Of a DNA stretch of 63,682 bases, positions 48,893 through 57,847 are shown piece by piece. Every line of letters begins with the position of its first letter. Position 1 is the first letter of the stretch. The stretch spans positions 1-63,682 of the forward strand of contig NZ_JAGIQL010000017.1 in assembly GCF_017813245.1 (NCBI RefSeq), in the 5' to 3' direction. This DNA comes from Streptomyces montanisoli (GTDB taxonomy: Bacteria; Actinomycetota; Actinomycetes; Streptomycetales; Streptomycetaceae). Made by a program: the position numbers and the translations under genes. Below the pieces are notes generated by a model. The model saw nothing but the letters and a program-made list of their open reading frames with translations, was not told where the DNA came from and ran no database searches.

Positions 48893-50203
48893 ATGCGGCT
48901 CAGTCAGCACTTTGCCACCACCGAGTCGGCTCGGTGGCGGCCCGGTGGCGCGTCGCTGCCGGCGCGGGGCGAGAGCATGGTGGAGCTCGCCGGCTCCACC
49001 GACCAGACCTTCTTCGGGTTCGGCGGCTGCTTCAACGAACTGGGCCACCTCGCGCTGTGCGCGGCCGGCACGGAGGCGGCGGACCGACTGCTGGACGATC
49101 TCTTCTCACCCGACGCCGACGGCCTGCGGCTGCGGATCGGGCGCGTCCCGGTCGGTGCGAGCGACTACGCCTCGGACTGGTACAGCCACGACGAGACCCC
49201 CGGCGACCTGCGGTTGCGGCACTTCTCGATCGAACGCGACCACAAGGAGCTCATCCCCTTCATCCGGAGGGCACAGCAGCGCCGGCCCGGGCTGGACCTG
49301 TGGGCTTCGCCGTGGAGCCCCCCGACGTGGATGAAGACCCCGTCCGCCTACGCCGGAGGGTCACTGACCTGGACTCCTGACATCCTGCGTGCGTACGCGC
49401 AGTACCTGGGTCGTTTCGTTCAGGCCTACGCCGCGATCGACCTGCCGATCGGTCAGATGCACGTACAGAACGAGCCGACCGCCGTCCAGAACTTCCCGTC
49501 CTGCGTATGGGACGCCTACCAGTTCGCGCGGTTCATCGGCGACCATCTCGGTCCCGTCCTCGCCCGGCAGGCGCCCACGTGCGACATCTGGGTGGGCACC
49601 ATCAACGACGACGCCATGGCGTCCACACGCGACTTCTACCGCGACTACGTACTGGTGTGCATGCACGACGAGAAGGCCAGGCAGTACGTACGGGGAGCCT
49701 CCTACCAGTGGGCGGGCCGACACTCGATCGAGTCGACGCACCGGTCCTTCCCGGAGCTGGCGCTCGCGCAGAGCGAGAACGAGTGCGGCGACGGCGGCAA
49801 CACCTGGTCGTACGCGCGGTATGTCGCCGAGTTGTTCCGCCACTACCTGAACGCCGGGGTCGGCAGGTACTCCTACTGGAACATGGTGCTTCCGCGAGGA
49901 GGACGGAGCAGCTGGGGCTGGCGGCAGAACTCCCTGGCCACCGTGGATCCCGTCGACGGCGGCATCCGGTACGAGCACGAGTTCTGGATCATGAAGCACT
50001 TCTCCCGGTTCATCGAACCGGGCGCCGTCCGCGAACGGCTTCGCGGCCCGTGGAGCGGGCGCGCGGTCGCGTTCCGCAACGTCGACGGATCACTCGCCGT
50101 CGTCACCTTCAACCCCCTGCGGCATCCCGTGCGCGTGAACCTCTTCGGCGACGAGAGCGTGACGCTCGAAGCGGATTCGATCAACACGATCGTCCTGCGG
50201 TAG
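48893..50203 (+). CDS. GH30 glycosidase, cytosolic
   Basis: This is a 436-residue GH30 enzyme with no signal peptide. FGFGGCFNELGHLAL is the N-terminal GH30 signature, LWASPWSPPTWMKT follows, the acid/base Glu is in MHVQNEPTAVQNFPSC (about residue 194) and the nucleophile Glu in LAQSENECGDGGNTW (about 297). It ends with the usual beta-sandwich strand (DSINTIVLR). GH30 covers beta-glucosylceramidase, beta-1,6-glucanase, beta-xylosidase and related activities; which one applies here is open. ATG 48893 has AGGAG upstream. It is divergent from the secreted glycosidase and lies in the same locus as two GH3 genes. Confidence 0.88.
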   Translation: MRLSQHFATTESARWRPGGASLPARGESMVELAGSTDQTFFGFGGCFNELGHLALCAAGTEAADRLLDDLFSPDADGLRLRIGRVPVGASDYASDWYSHDETPGDLRLRHFSIERDHKELIPFIRRAQQRRPGLDLWASPWSPPTWMKTPSAYAGGSLTWTPDILRAYAQYLGRFVQAYAAIDLPIGQMHVQNEPTAVQNFPSCVWDAYQFARFIGDHLGPVLARQAPTCDIWVGTINDDAMASTRDFYRDYVLVCMHDEKARQYVRGASYQWAGRHSIESTHRSFPELALAQSENECGDGGNTWSYARYVAELFRHYLNAGVGRYSYWNMVLPRGGRSSWGWRQNSLATVDPVDGGIRYEHEFWIMKHFSRFIEPGAVRERLRGPWSGRAVAFRNVDGSLAVVTFNPLRHPVRVNLFGDESVTLEADSINTIVLR

Positions 50204-50293
50204 ACCGCACGCTCGGCGAGCAGAGGGCAGGCGCCGGCTCTCCGGTCGGCGTAGCCGATCCCGAGCAGGGGCCCACGAGAGCCTGCCGGTTCT

Positions 50294-50734
50294 TCACCGC
50301 GGCCACGCCCGCGTCAGACTGTCGCGCAACTCCGCCAATTCCGCGTGCCCCAGCCGACTGGCGAGTACCTGTTCCAGGTCGTGAAGAATCCCCGATGCGA
50401 CGTCACGACGCCGGCAGCCCGCGTCGGTCAGTTCGATGAGTGTGCTGCGGGGAAACCCCGGCCCCGGCGTACTGGCCAGTAGTCCTTCGCGAAGAAGCTG
50501 GGTGACCGCACGATGCATCGTCTGGCGCGTGACGCCTGCACGGCGGGCCAGTTCGGCGATGCTCATCGAGGAGCCGCGGTCCAGGTGCGCGAGCACGGCC
50601 GCGTGCGCCGGCGTGATGGGGTCCACGCCCGCGGCGTCCAGGCGCTCAAGCAACTCGTCCGAAAACCACCGGGCCCCTCGTTGCAGGAGTGAGAGGAGGG
50701 GCGGGTTCGCGCCCGAGTGCTCCTCGTTGCTCAT
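50294..50734 (-). CDS. MarR-family transcriptional repressor
   Basis: This 146-residue winged-helix protein has the MarR core (DPITPAHAAVLAHLDRGSSM, IAELARRAGVTRQTMHRAV, and the wing TPGPGFPRSTLIELTDAG). ATG 50734 is chosen; the frame to 50788 runs through the operator. It is divergent from the flavoprotein hydroxylase at 50806. A 23-bp perfect interrupted palindrome sits between them, so it should repress the flavoprotein/cyclase pair and itself until a phenolic ligand binds. Confidence 0.88.
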   Translation of the reverse strand: MSNEEHSGANPPLLSLLQRGARWFSDELLERLDAAGVDPITPAHAAVLAHLDRGSSMSIAELARRAGVTRQTMHRAVTQLLREGLLASTPGPGFPRSTLIELTDAGCRRRDVASGILHDLEQVLASRLGHAELAELRDSLTRAWPR

Positions 50735-50767
50735 GGGACGCAGTCCTCTCGTTGATGGGCTAGGCTC

Positions 50768-50790
50768 CTGTGTCAGCGTTACTGACACAG
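50768..50790. promoter_or_regulatory. MarR operator (CTGTGTCAG-N5-CTGACACAG)
   Basis: Perfect 9-bp inverted repeat with a five-base spacer, centred at 50779. It lies in the 71-base divergent region between the MarR gene and the flavoprotein and ends 15 bases before the flavoprotein ATG. Confidence 0.8.
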
Positions 50791-50805
50791 AGGAGCCGGA
50801 TCGCC

Positions 50806-52413
50806 ATGACAGGCTATGACGTTGATGTCCTCGTCGCAGGGGCCGGGCCGGTCGGCCTCACGGCGGCATTGCAACTGGCCCGGTGGGGCGTTTCGGTTCG
50901 CTTGGTGGATGCCGCGTCCGGTCCGGCGACGACCAGCCGCGCACTGGGGACTCACGCCCGCGGGCTGGAAATCTACGATCAGCTCGGGATTCTCGGCGAC
51001 ATCGCCCCGCACGGAACGAGGGTCAACGCGTTCATCCGCCACCAGGACGACCGTTCGAGCCGACTCGACTTCGATTTCGGCAGCCTGGCGACGCGGTTTC
51101 CGTACATGTTCAACATCGATCAGGTCATCACCGAACGCGTGCTTCGCGGACATGCCGCTGCGGCCGGGATCGAGGTGGAGTGGGGCACCGCGCTCGAGTC
51201 GTTCGAGCACGACGACGACTCCGTGACAGCCGTATTGCGCAACGGCGATGGCGACGGCGATGGCGCCGGCGCGAGGCACGAGACGGTGCGTGCGCGATAC
51301 CTCTGGGGCTGCGACGGCGGACACTCGACCGTCCGCAAGACCCTCCAGCTCCCGCTGACGGGCGAAGCCGCTCACACCTGGCTGATCGCCGATGCGACCG
51401 TGCACACCGACATCGATCGAGATGGTGTGCACTGGCTGTTCCCGGCCGGCGGTGCGCTGATGCTCTTCCCGTTTCCGGACCCGGGCAAGTGGCGGCTGCT
51501 GGACACGACCGGCGAAGGAGACGCGGAGCAGCCCGGGCAGATCGCCCGGCAGGTCAGCACCAAGCTGTCGCAGGCTCTGGGCCGCGACACCGTCGTGGAC
51601 AGCCCCAGCTGGGCGTTGAAGTTCACCATCCAGCAGCGCGCGGTACCCGCCATGCACGTCGGGCGGTGTTTCGTCTCGGGTGACGCCGCCCACGTCCACT
51701 CCCCCGCGTCCGGGCAGGGCCTCAACACCGGCATCCAGGACGCGTACAACCTGGCGTGGAAGCTGGCCATGGTCGTACACGGCCACGCCGATGCCTCGCT
51801 GCTCGACACGTACGACGCCGAGCGCGTTCCCGTCGGCCAGGCCCTGCTCGCCTCCACGGCGAAGGTCATGAACACGGCCATGGTCGACACCACCGCCGAG
51901 GACAGCCAGGAATCCGACCGCGGCTTCATGCGCCGGCTCATCCGGAACATGTCGGGTCTTGGCATCGCCTATTCCGACAGCGCCCTGACGGTGCCCGACG
52001 AGGCAGGTGAAGGTCCACGACCTGGCCGGCGACTCACGCAGATCTCCGCTGCCGAAGGCCAATCACCCGGCTGGACGGCACTGCGCGCGCTGCTCAGGAC
52101 CTCGGCCTGGCACCTGCTCGTCTTCGCGGGGAGCAAGGACGCCACCAGTCAGGATCAGGTCACAGCGAAGACCACGTCACTACCCGTCTGGCTGCGCGAA
52201 GTGACGATCAGCCGGCGCCGGCAGACTGACGATGACCACGTCGTGTGGGACCACGACGGCGTGGTGCAGGACACGCTGGCCGCGAGCGACAGGGACTGGA
52301 TCCTCGTACGTCCCGACGGCTACATCAGCGCGCGCGGCACCGGCGACACCAGCCTCCGCGACTCCCTGGACCGACTGACCTGCCTGCACGTGCGGGCGTC
52401 AGCCCGTGCGTGA
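50806..52413 (+). CDS. FAD-dependent aromatic monooxygenase
   Basis: This 535-residue class A flavoprotein hydroxylase has AGAGPVGLTAALQLARWG, GCDGGHSTVRK and FVSGDAAHVHSPASGQGLNT, with a thioredoxin-like C-terminal domain. A short acidic/Gly run (NGDGDGDGAGA) lies in a loop. It is related to polyketide-tailoring and phenol hydroxylases. ATG 50806 has AGGAG ten bases upstream; the frame to 50770 lies in the operator. It is followed 73 bases later by a cyclase-family gene. With MarR control, this looks like a small phenol or quinone detoxification unit rather than part of the main catabolic island. Confidence 0.87.
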   Translation: MTGYDVDVLVAGAGPVGLTAALQLARWGVSVRLVDAASGPATTSRALGTHARGLEIYDQLGILGDIAPHGTRVNAFIRHQDDRSSRLDFDFGSLATRFPYMFNIDQVITERVLRGHAAAAGIEVEWGTALESFEHDDDSVTAVLRNGDGDGDGAGARHETVRARYLWGCDGGHSTVRKTLQLPLTGEAAHTWLIADATVHTDIDRDGVHWLFPAGGALMLFPFPDPGKWRLLDTTGEGDAEQPGQIARQVSTKLSQALGRDTVVDSPSWALKFTIQQRAVPAMHVGRCFVSGDAAHVHSPASGQGLNTGIQDAYNLAWKLAMVVHGHADASLLDTYDAERVPVGQALLASTAKVMNTAMVDTTAEDSQESDRGFMRRLIRNMSGLGIAYSDSALTVPDEAGEGPRPGRRLTQISAAEGQSPGWTALRALLRTSAWHLLVFAGSKDATSQDQVTAKTTSLPVWLREVTISRRRQTDDDHVVWDHDGVVQDTLAASDRDWILVRPDGYISARGTGDTSLRDSLDRLTCLHVRASARA

Positions 52414-52486
52414 TCGATCGGCTACCCCGTCACCGCCAGCCGATGGTGGGCAGGATTACACACCTGTCACCGGAACGGAGCAGGAA

Positions 52487-53362
52487 ATGACCGAGACACA
52501 CCTCCCGACCAACTGGGGGCGGTGGGGCGACGGTGACCAGCTGGGCACGCTCCACCTCATCGACGCGGCAGCGAGAAGGCGAGCCGCGGCCGAGGTACGT
52601 GAAGCGCGCCATGTCAGCTTGGCCCGCCGCAGCCGGCCGGTGCCGCTGACGACCGGACTCGGCCCCGTCGGAAGCCCGGCCACCATGCCGGCCGGCGTCC
52701 TGCAGGCCATGAACTTCAACGGCGCAAGGCCTCTCGCGATGACGGACACTCTCGTCGTCAACACGCACAACGCGGCCTTGACGCATCTCGACGCCGTCGC
52801 CCACATACCGGTCGAAGAGCGTGTCTATCCCGGCGTACCGGTGCACGCCGCCGTGACACCGACCGGCGTGACACATGGCTCGGCCGATCCGTTCGGCGAG
52901 GGAATCGTGACCCGCGGCGTGCTCCTGGACCTGGCGCCCGGCGGCGCCGGCCTGCCCGCCGGCGCGCGCATCGGGAGCACCGACCTGGACGCCGCCCTCG
53001 AACGGGCGGGCACCACGCTGTCGGCCGGAGACGCTGTCGCGGTGCGTGGCGGGTGGGACACGAATCAGCCGCTCGACCAGCCAGTGCCCGGCCTGGACCT
53101 CAGTGCCGTGCGGTGGCTGGACGAGCACGGTGTGAGCGTCTATGCCGGCGACATCGGCGACGCCCGCCCCGCACAGCTCCCCTTGCCCATGCACCAGGTC
53201 GCCCTCGCGCGCCTCGGCCTGCCACTGGTCGACGCCGCCGACCTCGAAGCGCTCGCTGAGCTCTGCGAGGCGTCGAGTCGCTGGAGCTTCATGCTGGTCC
53301 TGGCGCCGCCGCGCATCACAGGAACCACCGGGCTCGTCGTCAACCCGATCGCCATCCTCTGA
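52487..53362 (+). CDS. Cyclase-family metal-dependent hydrolase (kynurenine formamidase-like)
   Basis: This 291-residue PF04199-type protein has the metal motif ALTHLDAVAHIP (HxxxxxxHxDxxxH type), preceded by NTHNA. FGEGIVTRGVLLDLAPGGAG and a WLDEHGVSVYAGDIGDARP segment are also typical. Family members hydrolyse amides or lactones (kynurenine formamidase, isatin hydrolase). ATG 52487 is preceded by GGAACGGAGCAGGA. Its position after the flavoprotein suggests it acts on the oxygenated product. A long-stem terminator follows. Confidence 0.85.
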   Translation: MTETHLPTNWGRWGDGDQLGTLHLIDAAARRRAAAEVREARHVSLARRSRPVPLTTGLGPVGSPATMPAGVLQAMNFNGARPLAMTDTLVVNTHNAALTHLDAVAHIPVEERVYPGVPVHAAVTPTGVTHGSADPFGEGIVTRGVLLDLAPGGAGLPAGARIGSTDLDAALERAGTTLSAGDAVAVRGGWDTNQPLDQPVPGLDLSAVRWLDEHGVSVYAGDIGDARPAQLPLPMHQVALARLGLPLVDAADLEALAELCEASSRWSFMLVLAPPRITGTTGLVVNPIAIL

Positions 53363-53373
53363 CGCGGAGCAGA

Positions 53374-53437
53374 CAGGGCCCCTCTGGCCGCCGGTGGTGC
53401 CGAGTGAAACCGACGCACCGAAGACAGAGGGGCCCTG
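53374..53437. terminator. Bidirectional long-loop inverted repeat
   Basis: Perfect 13-bp arms CAGGGCCCCTCTG (53374-53386) and CAGAGGGGCCCTG (53425-53437), with a 38-base loop, between the cyclase stop and the convergent broken Tat-protein gene. Confidence 0.75.
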
Positions 53438-53447
53438 AAAGGCTCAC

Positions 53448-53938
53448 TCAGGCCTTGAGGTCGAGCATCCCCTTCTCCGCGGCCAGCGTGTAGTTCTGCC
53501 CGAACACGTTGAGTTGCTGGATTCCGACCTTGACGTTCTCCGTCGTCCCGAGAAGCCGTACGCGAATCGCGTGGGTCCGGACCACCGGGAATGTCATGTA
53601 GTCGATCGGGAACGCCGTCGTGTTCGCACTCTTGTCCACGAGCCTGTCGGCAGCAGACCTCTGGAATCGCCGATCCCCGAGTCCGTGGGAGGCATGGAGC
53701 TGGGAGCCGAGCGCACCTCGATCCAGGGCAGATTGACCGGATTGACGTACGTCTTGGCCATGTCGACGTGACGCGTCATGTACGTGGGCAGGCTTTCGGG
53801 TCCGGGTCCGGGCGCGGCCGGGGCCGCGGCGTCGGCCGCGGGCGGCGCCGCGAGCGGGAGCGCCGTGGCGGCTGCCGCCACCGCCGACGCCTTGACGAAG
53901 CCACGCCGCCCGATGGCGAACTGGTGTCCTTCTTCCAC
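53448..53938 (-). pseudogene. Tat-secreted protein with internal deletion
   Basis: The 5' part starts at GTG 53938 and has a Tat signal (GRRGFVKASAVAAAATALPL) followed by ESLPTYMTRHVDMAKTYVNPVNLPWIEVRS cut here to key part PVNLPWIEVRS, to about DSGIGDSRG. Near 53655-53670 it jumps frame to a 3' part, AADRLVDKSANTTAFPID then VVRTHAIRVRLLGTTENVK, ending GMLDLKA. That end resembles the discoidin-like strand at the C-terminus of secreted glycosidases. The middle of the protein is missing. The two fragments are each good coding sequence, so this is a recent deletion rather than random ORFs. The parent family is not identified. Confidence 0.65.
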
Positions 53939-53975
53939 GCGAGGATTCCTATCCCTTGATCCGTGATCGCTTCGG

Positions 53976-56900
53976 CTATCGGCCGACCGATGCGGCGAAC
54001 AGGTGCAGGCCGGGGAGATCGGGCAGTGAGACGTAGGCGACGGTCTTCCCTGGTGTCAGGGGGACGGAGGTCGCGTAGAGGCTGACGTCGTGCGGTCCCT
54101 GGCCGCCGCTCGGGGGCTGGTTCCAGGTGGTGGTGGTGACGAGGGTGTCACCGGCCGCCGGGGAGTTCGCCCACCAGTCGGCCAGGGTGACCGGTGCGGT
54201 GGAGGTGGCGCCGTCGGTGTAGGTGATGGTGATGTCGCCGCTCTGGTTGCCGGGGGCTCCCGCGCCGAGCAGGTTGAGCTTGCTGCCGGAGCCGCTCATC
54301 GCGATCACCTGGTTCTGGGTGGCGATGTTGTCGGGCCGGCCGGCGGCCGCCTTCGGCCAGGTGAAGCTCGCCTTTCCGGACGTGACGGTGGCGCCTGGGG
54401 TGATGCCGGCCGCGGCCAGCCGCTGGGCGGAGTAGCTGTCGCCGGAGCCGTCGAAGTCGGCCGCGCCGGGATCGGAGTCGTCGCTGACGCCGACGTTGTC
54501 GTAGGCCTTGTCCCAGCTGCTGTAGGGCACCTGCAGTGTCTGGTGGTCCTGGGTCACCTTGCCGTGTCCGACGCGCTGCTCCTGGAAGCTCGCGTCCGCG
54601 GTCAGCGAGTAGGAGCCCGACTTCGCGGAGGCGGGTGGCGTGAGCGTGAAGTTGATCTTGGCCTTGCTGTGCGGTGCGACCACGCGCTCGGTCGCTCTGC
54701 TCGGAGTCACCGTCCAGCCCTTGGGCGCGTGCGGAGCGATCGCCACCTGACGTACCGGCACGTCGGCGTCATTGGTGAAGGTGGCGGTGACCCGGCTTCG
54801 GGTGCCGGGCGCGACGATCGTCGGCGCGTGCAGGGACACGCCCTGGGAGCCGTAGCTGCGCGTGACGCGGACGGTGCCGCGCTCGGGCAGGTGGGTCGAC
54901 GAGTCGCCGACCATCAGCCGGTAGGTGCCGTCGGCGACCTGCCAGTTGTGCGTGGTGTCGTTCCAGGTGGCGAAGTCCTTGGCGGGGACGGTGAAGCTGA
55001 TCTGCTTCGTCTGCCCCGGCCGCAGGTCCACCTTCTCAAAGCGCTTGAGCTGGGCCGGCGGCTCGCCGGTCTTCGCCGGGTCGCCGACGTAGAGCTGCAC
55101 CACATCGGCGCCGCTGCGCCGACCGGTGTTCTGCACGTCCACCTTCGCTCGGACCGTGCCGAGTGACGAGGTCTGCTGCGGGCCGATGCGCAGGTGGCTG
55201 AAGCGGAAGGTCGTGTAGGACAGGCCGGAGCCGAAGGCGAACAGCGGGTCGATGTTCTTCGCGTCATACCACCTGTACCCGACGTTCAGGCCTTCGGAGT
55301 ACTGCACCTTGCCGCCCACACCCGGCCATTGTGCGGGTGTGGAGGCCGGCACGTCGGACAGGCTCTTCGGGAAGGTCACCGGCAGCTTGCCGGAGGGGTT
55401 CACGTCCCCGAACAGCAGGGAGGCGATGGCGTCCCCGTCGTTCTGGCCGGGGTACCAGGCCTCGAACACACCCTTGACCGAGTCCAGCCACGGCATCGTG
55501 ACCGCGGAGCCGGTGTTGAGCACCACGATCGTGTTGGGGTTGGCCGCGGCCACGGCCGAGATCAGCTTGTTCTCGTCGGCCGGCAGGTCGATGTTGGGCA
55601 GGTCGCTGCCCTCGCCTTCGAAGTTGCTCGCGAACACGACGGCGACGTCGGACGACTTGGCGGTCTGGACGGCCTGCTGCAGCAGGTCGCCCGGGCCACC
55701 GGGCGGCTGCCAGCCCAGGTGCAGCAGCGAGCCGCCGCCGCCCTGGTAGTAGTCGACCTCGATGCTCACCGGCTCGCCCGCCGTCAGCGTGACGGTGCCG
55801 GTCTCGGTGTTGCCGCCCTGGTCACGCCAGTTGTCGATGATCTGCTTGCCGTTGATGGACAGCCTGCTGCCGTCGTCGCTGGTCAGGGAGAACGTGTAGC
55901 TGCCGGTGGTCGGCGCGGTGATCGTTCCGGTGTACTTGGCCGACCACTGGCTGGTGGGCACGCCGGCGGCCGGTGACCCGCCGTTCCAGTTGAAGTCCAC
56001 CTGCGGGACGTCCTGGTGCGCGATGGGGGTTCCCGACGCCGTCGTCCCCCGGTAGTACTGGGCGGTGAGCCCGCTGCCGGAGCCGGAGCTGGGGGCCAGC
56101 ACGTTCGACGGCACGACCGGCAGCCCGCCGTACGAGCTGTTGCCCTGTGCGTAGCGGACGGTGACGTTCTTGCCGGCCCGCGAGGCGATGCCCTGATACG
56201 GGGTGACGACGGAGTCCGCGGCGACCGCCGCGGATCCGCCACCGGTGGTCATGGCGTCGGTTCCGGCGTCGTCGCCGATGACCGCGATCGACGACTTCCT
56301 GGTCGGCGACAGCGGCAGGACGTGCCCGGAGTTCTTCAGCAGCACGGTGCCGTCCTCGGCGACGCGCTGCCCCACCTCCTGGTGGGCGGGCGTCGTCACC
56401 ACCGAGCTGGGGGTGCCTGTCGGCGGGTCGGTGAACAGGTGGAACCGGAACATCTCGGTCAGGATCGGCTTGACGAGCTTGTCGATGGTGGCCGTCGACA
56501 CCTGACCGTCGGACACCGCCTGCTCGAGCGCGGCGCCGTAGTAACCGCCGTCGGGCATCTGCATGTTCAGGCCGGCCTCGGCCGCGGGGACCGTCGAGTG
56601 GGTGCCACCCCAGTCCGAGGTGACGAAGCCCTTGTAGTGCCACTGGTCGCGCAGCACCTGGCTCAACGTGTACGGGTCCTGGCAGGCGTTCGTGCCGTTG
56701 ATGAAGCTGTAGGAGCACATCACCGAGGCAGGGTCGGCCTGCTTGATGACCGAGTCGAACTGCGAGAGGTACATCTCCTGCTCGACCCGCTGATCGATGA
56801 TCGCGTCGTCGGTGGAGTTGTTGCGGTTGGTCTCCTGGTTGTAGACGGCCAGATGCTTCAACTGCGCCATCTCGCCGGTGTTCTGGATGCCCTTGACGTC

Positions 56901-57434
56901 ACCCGCGCCGATCTGCCCGGCGAGGTACGGGTCCTCGCCGTAGGTCTCGAACGCCCGGCCCCAGCGGGGATCGCGCACGATGTTGACGGTCGGCCCGAGG
57001 TCGACCTCGTTGCCCTTGCCCCACTGCTCGCTGCCGATGACGTCCCCGTACCGCTTGCTCAGGCCGGTGTCCCAGGTCGAGGCGAGGGAGACCGCCGAGG
57101 GGAGCTGCGTCACCCCGGTCATGCCGTGGCCGACGCCGCTCGGCGAGTCGTCCAGCGTCAGTGCCGGTATGCACAGCCTCGGGATCGCCGGCACGGTGCC
57201 GGCGTAGGCAGCGCTGTTGTCCCCATGCAGTTCGTGGACCTTGTCGGCCAGTGTCATCTTCGACAGCAGCTGATCGACCCGCTGAGCGATCGGCGCTCCC
57301 GAGCTGACCCATGGGCAGCTCGGCCCGGTCGCCTGTTGTGCCGAGGCCGACGGGCCGGCGGCCACGACAGAGGCGAGCACGGTCAGCGTCCCCACGCCCG
57401 CGGACAGACCTCTGAATCGTTGACGGTAAAACAC
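53976..57434 (-). CDS. Large secreted GH3 beta-glucosidase with PA14 and C-terminal binding domains
   Basis: This 1152-residue protein starts at GTG 57434 with GAAGGGGAA upstream. A signal peptide (GTLTVLASVVAAG, cleavage near ASA-QQA) is followed by SCPWVSSGAPIAQRVDQLLS, the GH3 barrel with DDSPSGVGHG, DPRWGRAFETYGED and the nucleophile Asp in VTSDWGGTHS (about residue 274). A PA14 domain (about 450-575; LTAQYYRGTTASG) is inserted in the second domain. FGDVNPSGKLPVTFPK and a fibronectin-III-like domain follow, then NEW3-like and galactose-binding-like domains to the end. It probably degrades beta-glucan oligosaccharides outside the cell. An inverted repeat CGCTCT-N8-AGAGCG lies just upstream (about 57451-57470). 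Confidence 0.9.
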   Translation of the reverse strand: MFYRQRFRGLSAGVGTLTVLASVVAAGPSASAQQATGPSCPWVSSGAPIAQRVDQLLSKMTLADKVHELHGDNSAAYAGTVPAIPRLCIPALTLDDSPSGVGHGMTGVTQLPSAVSLASTWDTGLSKRYGDVIGSEQWGKGNEVDLGPTVNIVRDPRWGRAFETYGEDPYLAGQIGAGDVKGIQNTGEMAQLKHLAVYNQETNRNNSTDDAIIDQRVEQEMYLSQFDSVIKQADPASVMCSYSFINGTNACQDPYTLSQVLRDQWHYKGFVTSDWGGTHSTVPAAEAGLNMQMPDGGYYGAALEQAVSDGQVSTATIDKLVKPILTEMFRFHLFTDPPTGTPSSVVTTPAHQEVGQRVAEDGTVLLKNSGHVLPLSPTRKSSIAVIGDDAGTDAMTTGGGSAAVAADSVVTPYQGIASRAGKNVTVRYAQGNSSYGGLPVVPSNVLAPSSGSGSGLTAQYYRGTTASGTPIAHQDVPQVDFNWNGGSPAAGVPTSQWSAKYTGTITAPTTGSYTFSLTSDDGSRLSINGKQIIDNWRDQGGNTETGTVTLTAGEPVSIEVDYYQGGGGSLLHLGWQPPGGPGDLLQQAVQTAKSSDVAVVFASNFEGEGSDLPNIDLPADENKLISAVAAANPNTIVVLNTGSAVTMPWLDSVKGVFEAWYPGQNDGDAIASLLFGDVNPSGKLPVTFPKSLSDVPASTPAQWPGVGGKVQYSEGLNVGYRWYDAKNIDPLFAFGSGLSYTTFRFSHLRIGPQQTSSLGTVRAKVDVQNTGRRSGADVVQLYVGDPAKTGEPPAQLKRFEKVDLRPGQTKQISFTVPAKDFATWNDTTHNWQVADGTYRLMVGDSSTHLPERGTVRVTRSYGSQGVSLHAPTIVAPGTRSRVTATFTNDADVPVRQVAIAPHAPKGWTVTPSRATERVVAPHSKAKINFTLTPPASAKSGSYSLTADASFQEQRVGHGKVTQDHQTLQVPYSSWDKAYDNVGVSDDSDPGAADFDGSGDSYSAQRLAAAGITPGATVTSGKASFTWPKAAAGRPDNIATQNQVIAMSGSGSKLNLLGAGAPGNQSGDITITYTDGATSTAPVTLADWWANSPAAGDTLVTTTTWNQPPSGGQGPHDVSLYATSVPLTPGKTVAYVSLPDLPGLHLFAASVGR

Positions 57435-57583
57435 AGAAATTCCCCTTCGCTCTGGTGAAAGAGAGCGATCGAGAAGTTATGACAACGATGCCATGGCGTC
57501 AAGAGGCATAACCGCAAGCCTTTTTGGCCGTTGAACGGCGTAAATAGTCATGGGGAGCAGCTCGGCTCGGTGCCCGAGCCTGC

Positions 57584-57847
57584 CTACGCGCGCCCGGAGG
57601 CTCCGCCCCGCGGACGCCCGCGTCCGGCCAGTCGCACCAGGCCGGCCAACGCGGCCAGCGCCCACACGCCTTGGAGGATCACGAAGCCCCACTGCGCCTC
57701 ACGCAGGGCGAGCCAGGTCAAGACCGCCGCGCCCGTCAGGTTGCCCGCCAGGTACGGCCAGGAGTGGGCGGTGGTACGGCCGAACTGCAGGAACACGAAG
57801 GGCACGAGGATGCCGAGCGCGCCGGCGAACTGCAGGGCGATCTCCAT
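57584..57847 (-). CDS. Small membrane protein, CBU_0592-like family, second of a pair
   Basis: This 87-residue protein has three hydrophobic segments (IALQFAGALGILVPFVFLQF, YLAGNLTGAAVLTWLAL, WGFVILQGVWALAALAGLV). ATG 57847 overlaps the stop of the preceding paralogue by one base (TGATG), so the pair is translationally coupled. It shares the WGFVxLxGVW signature with its partner, suggesting an old tandem duplication and a heteromeric membrane assembly. Function is unknown. Confidence 0.75.
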   Translation of the reverse strand: MEIALQFAGALGILVPFVFLQFGRTTAHSWPYLAGNLTGAAVLTWLALREAQWGFVILQGVWALAALAGLVRLAGRGRPRGGASGRA

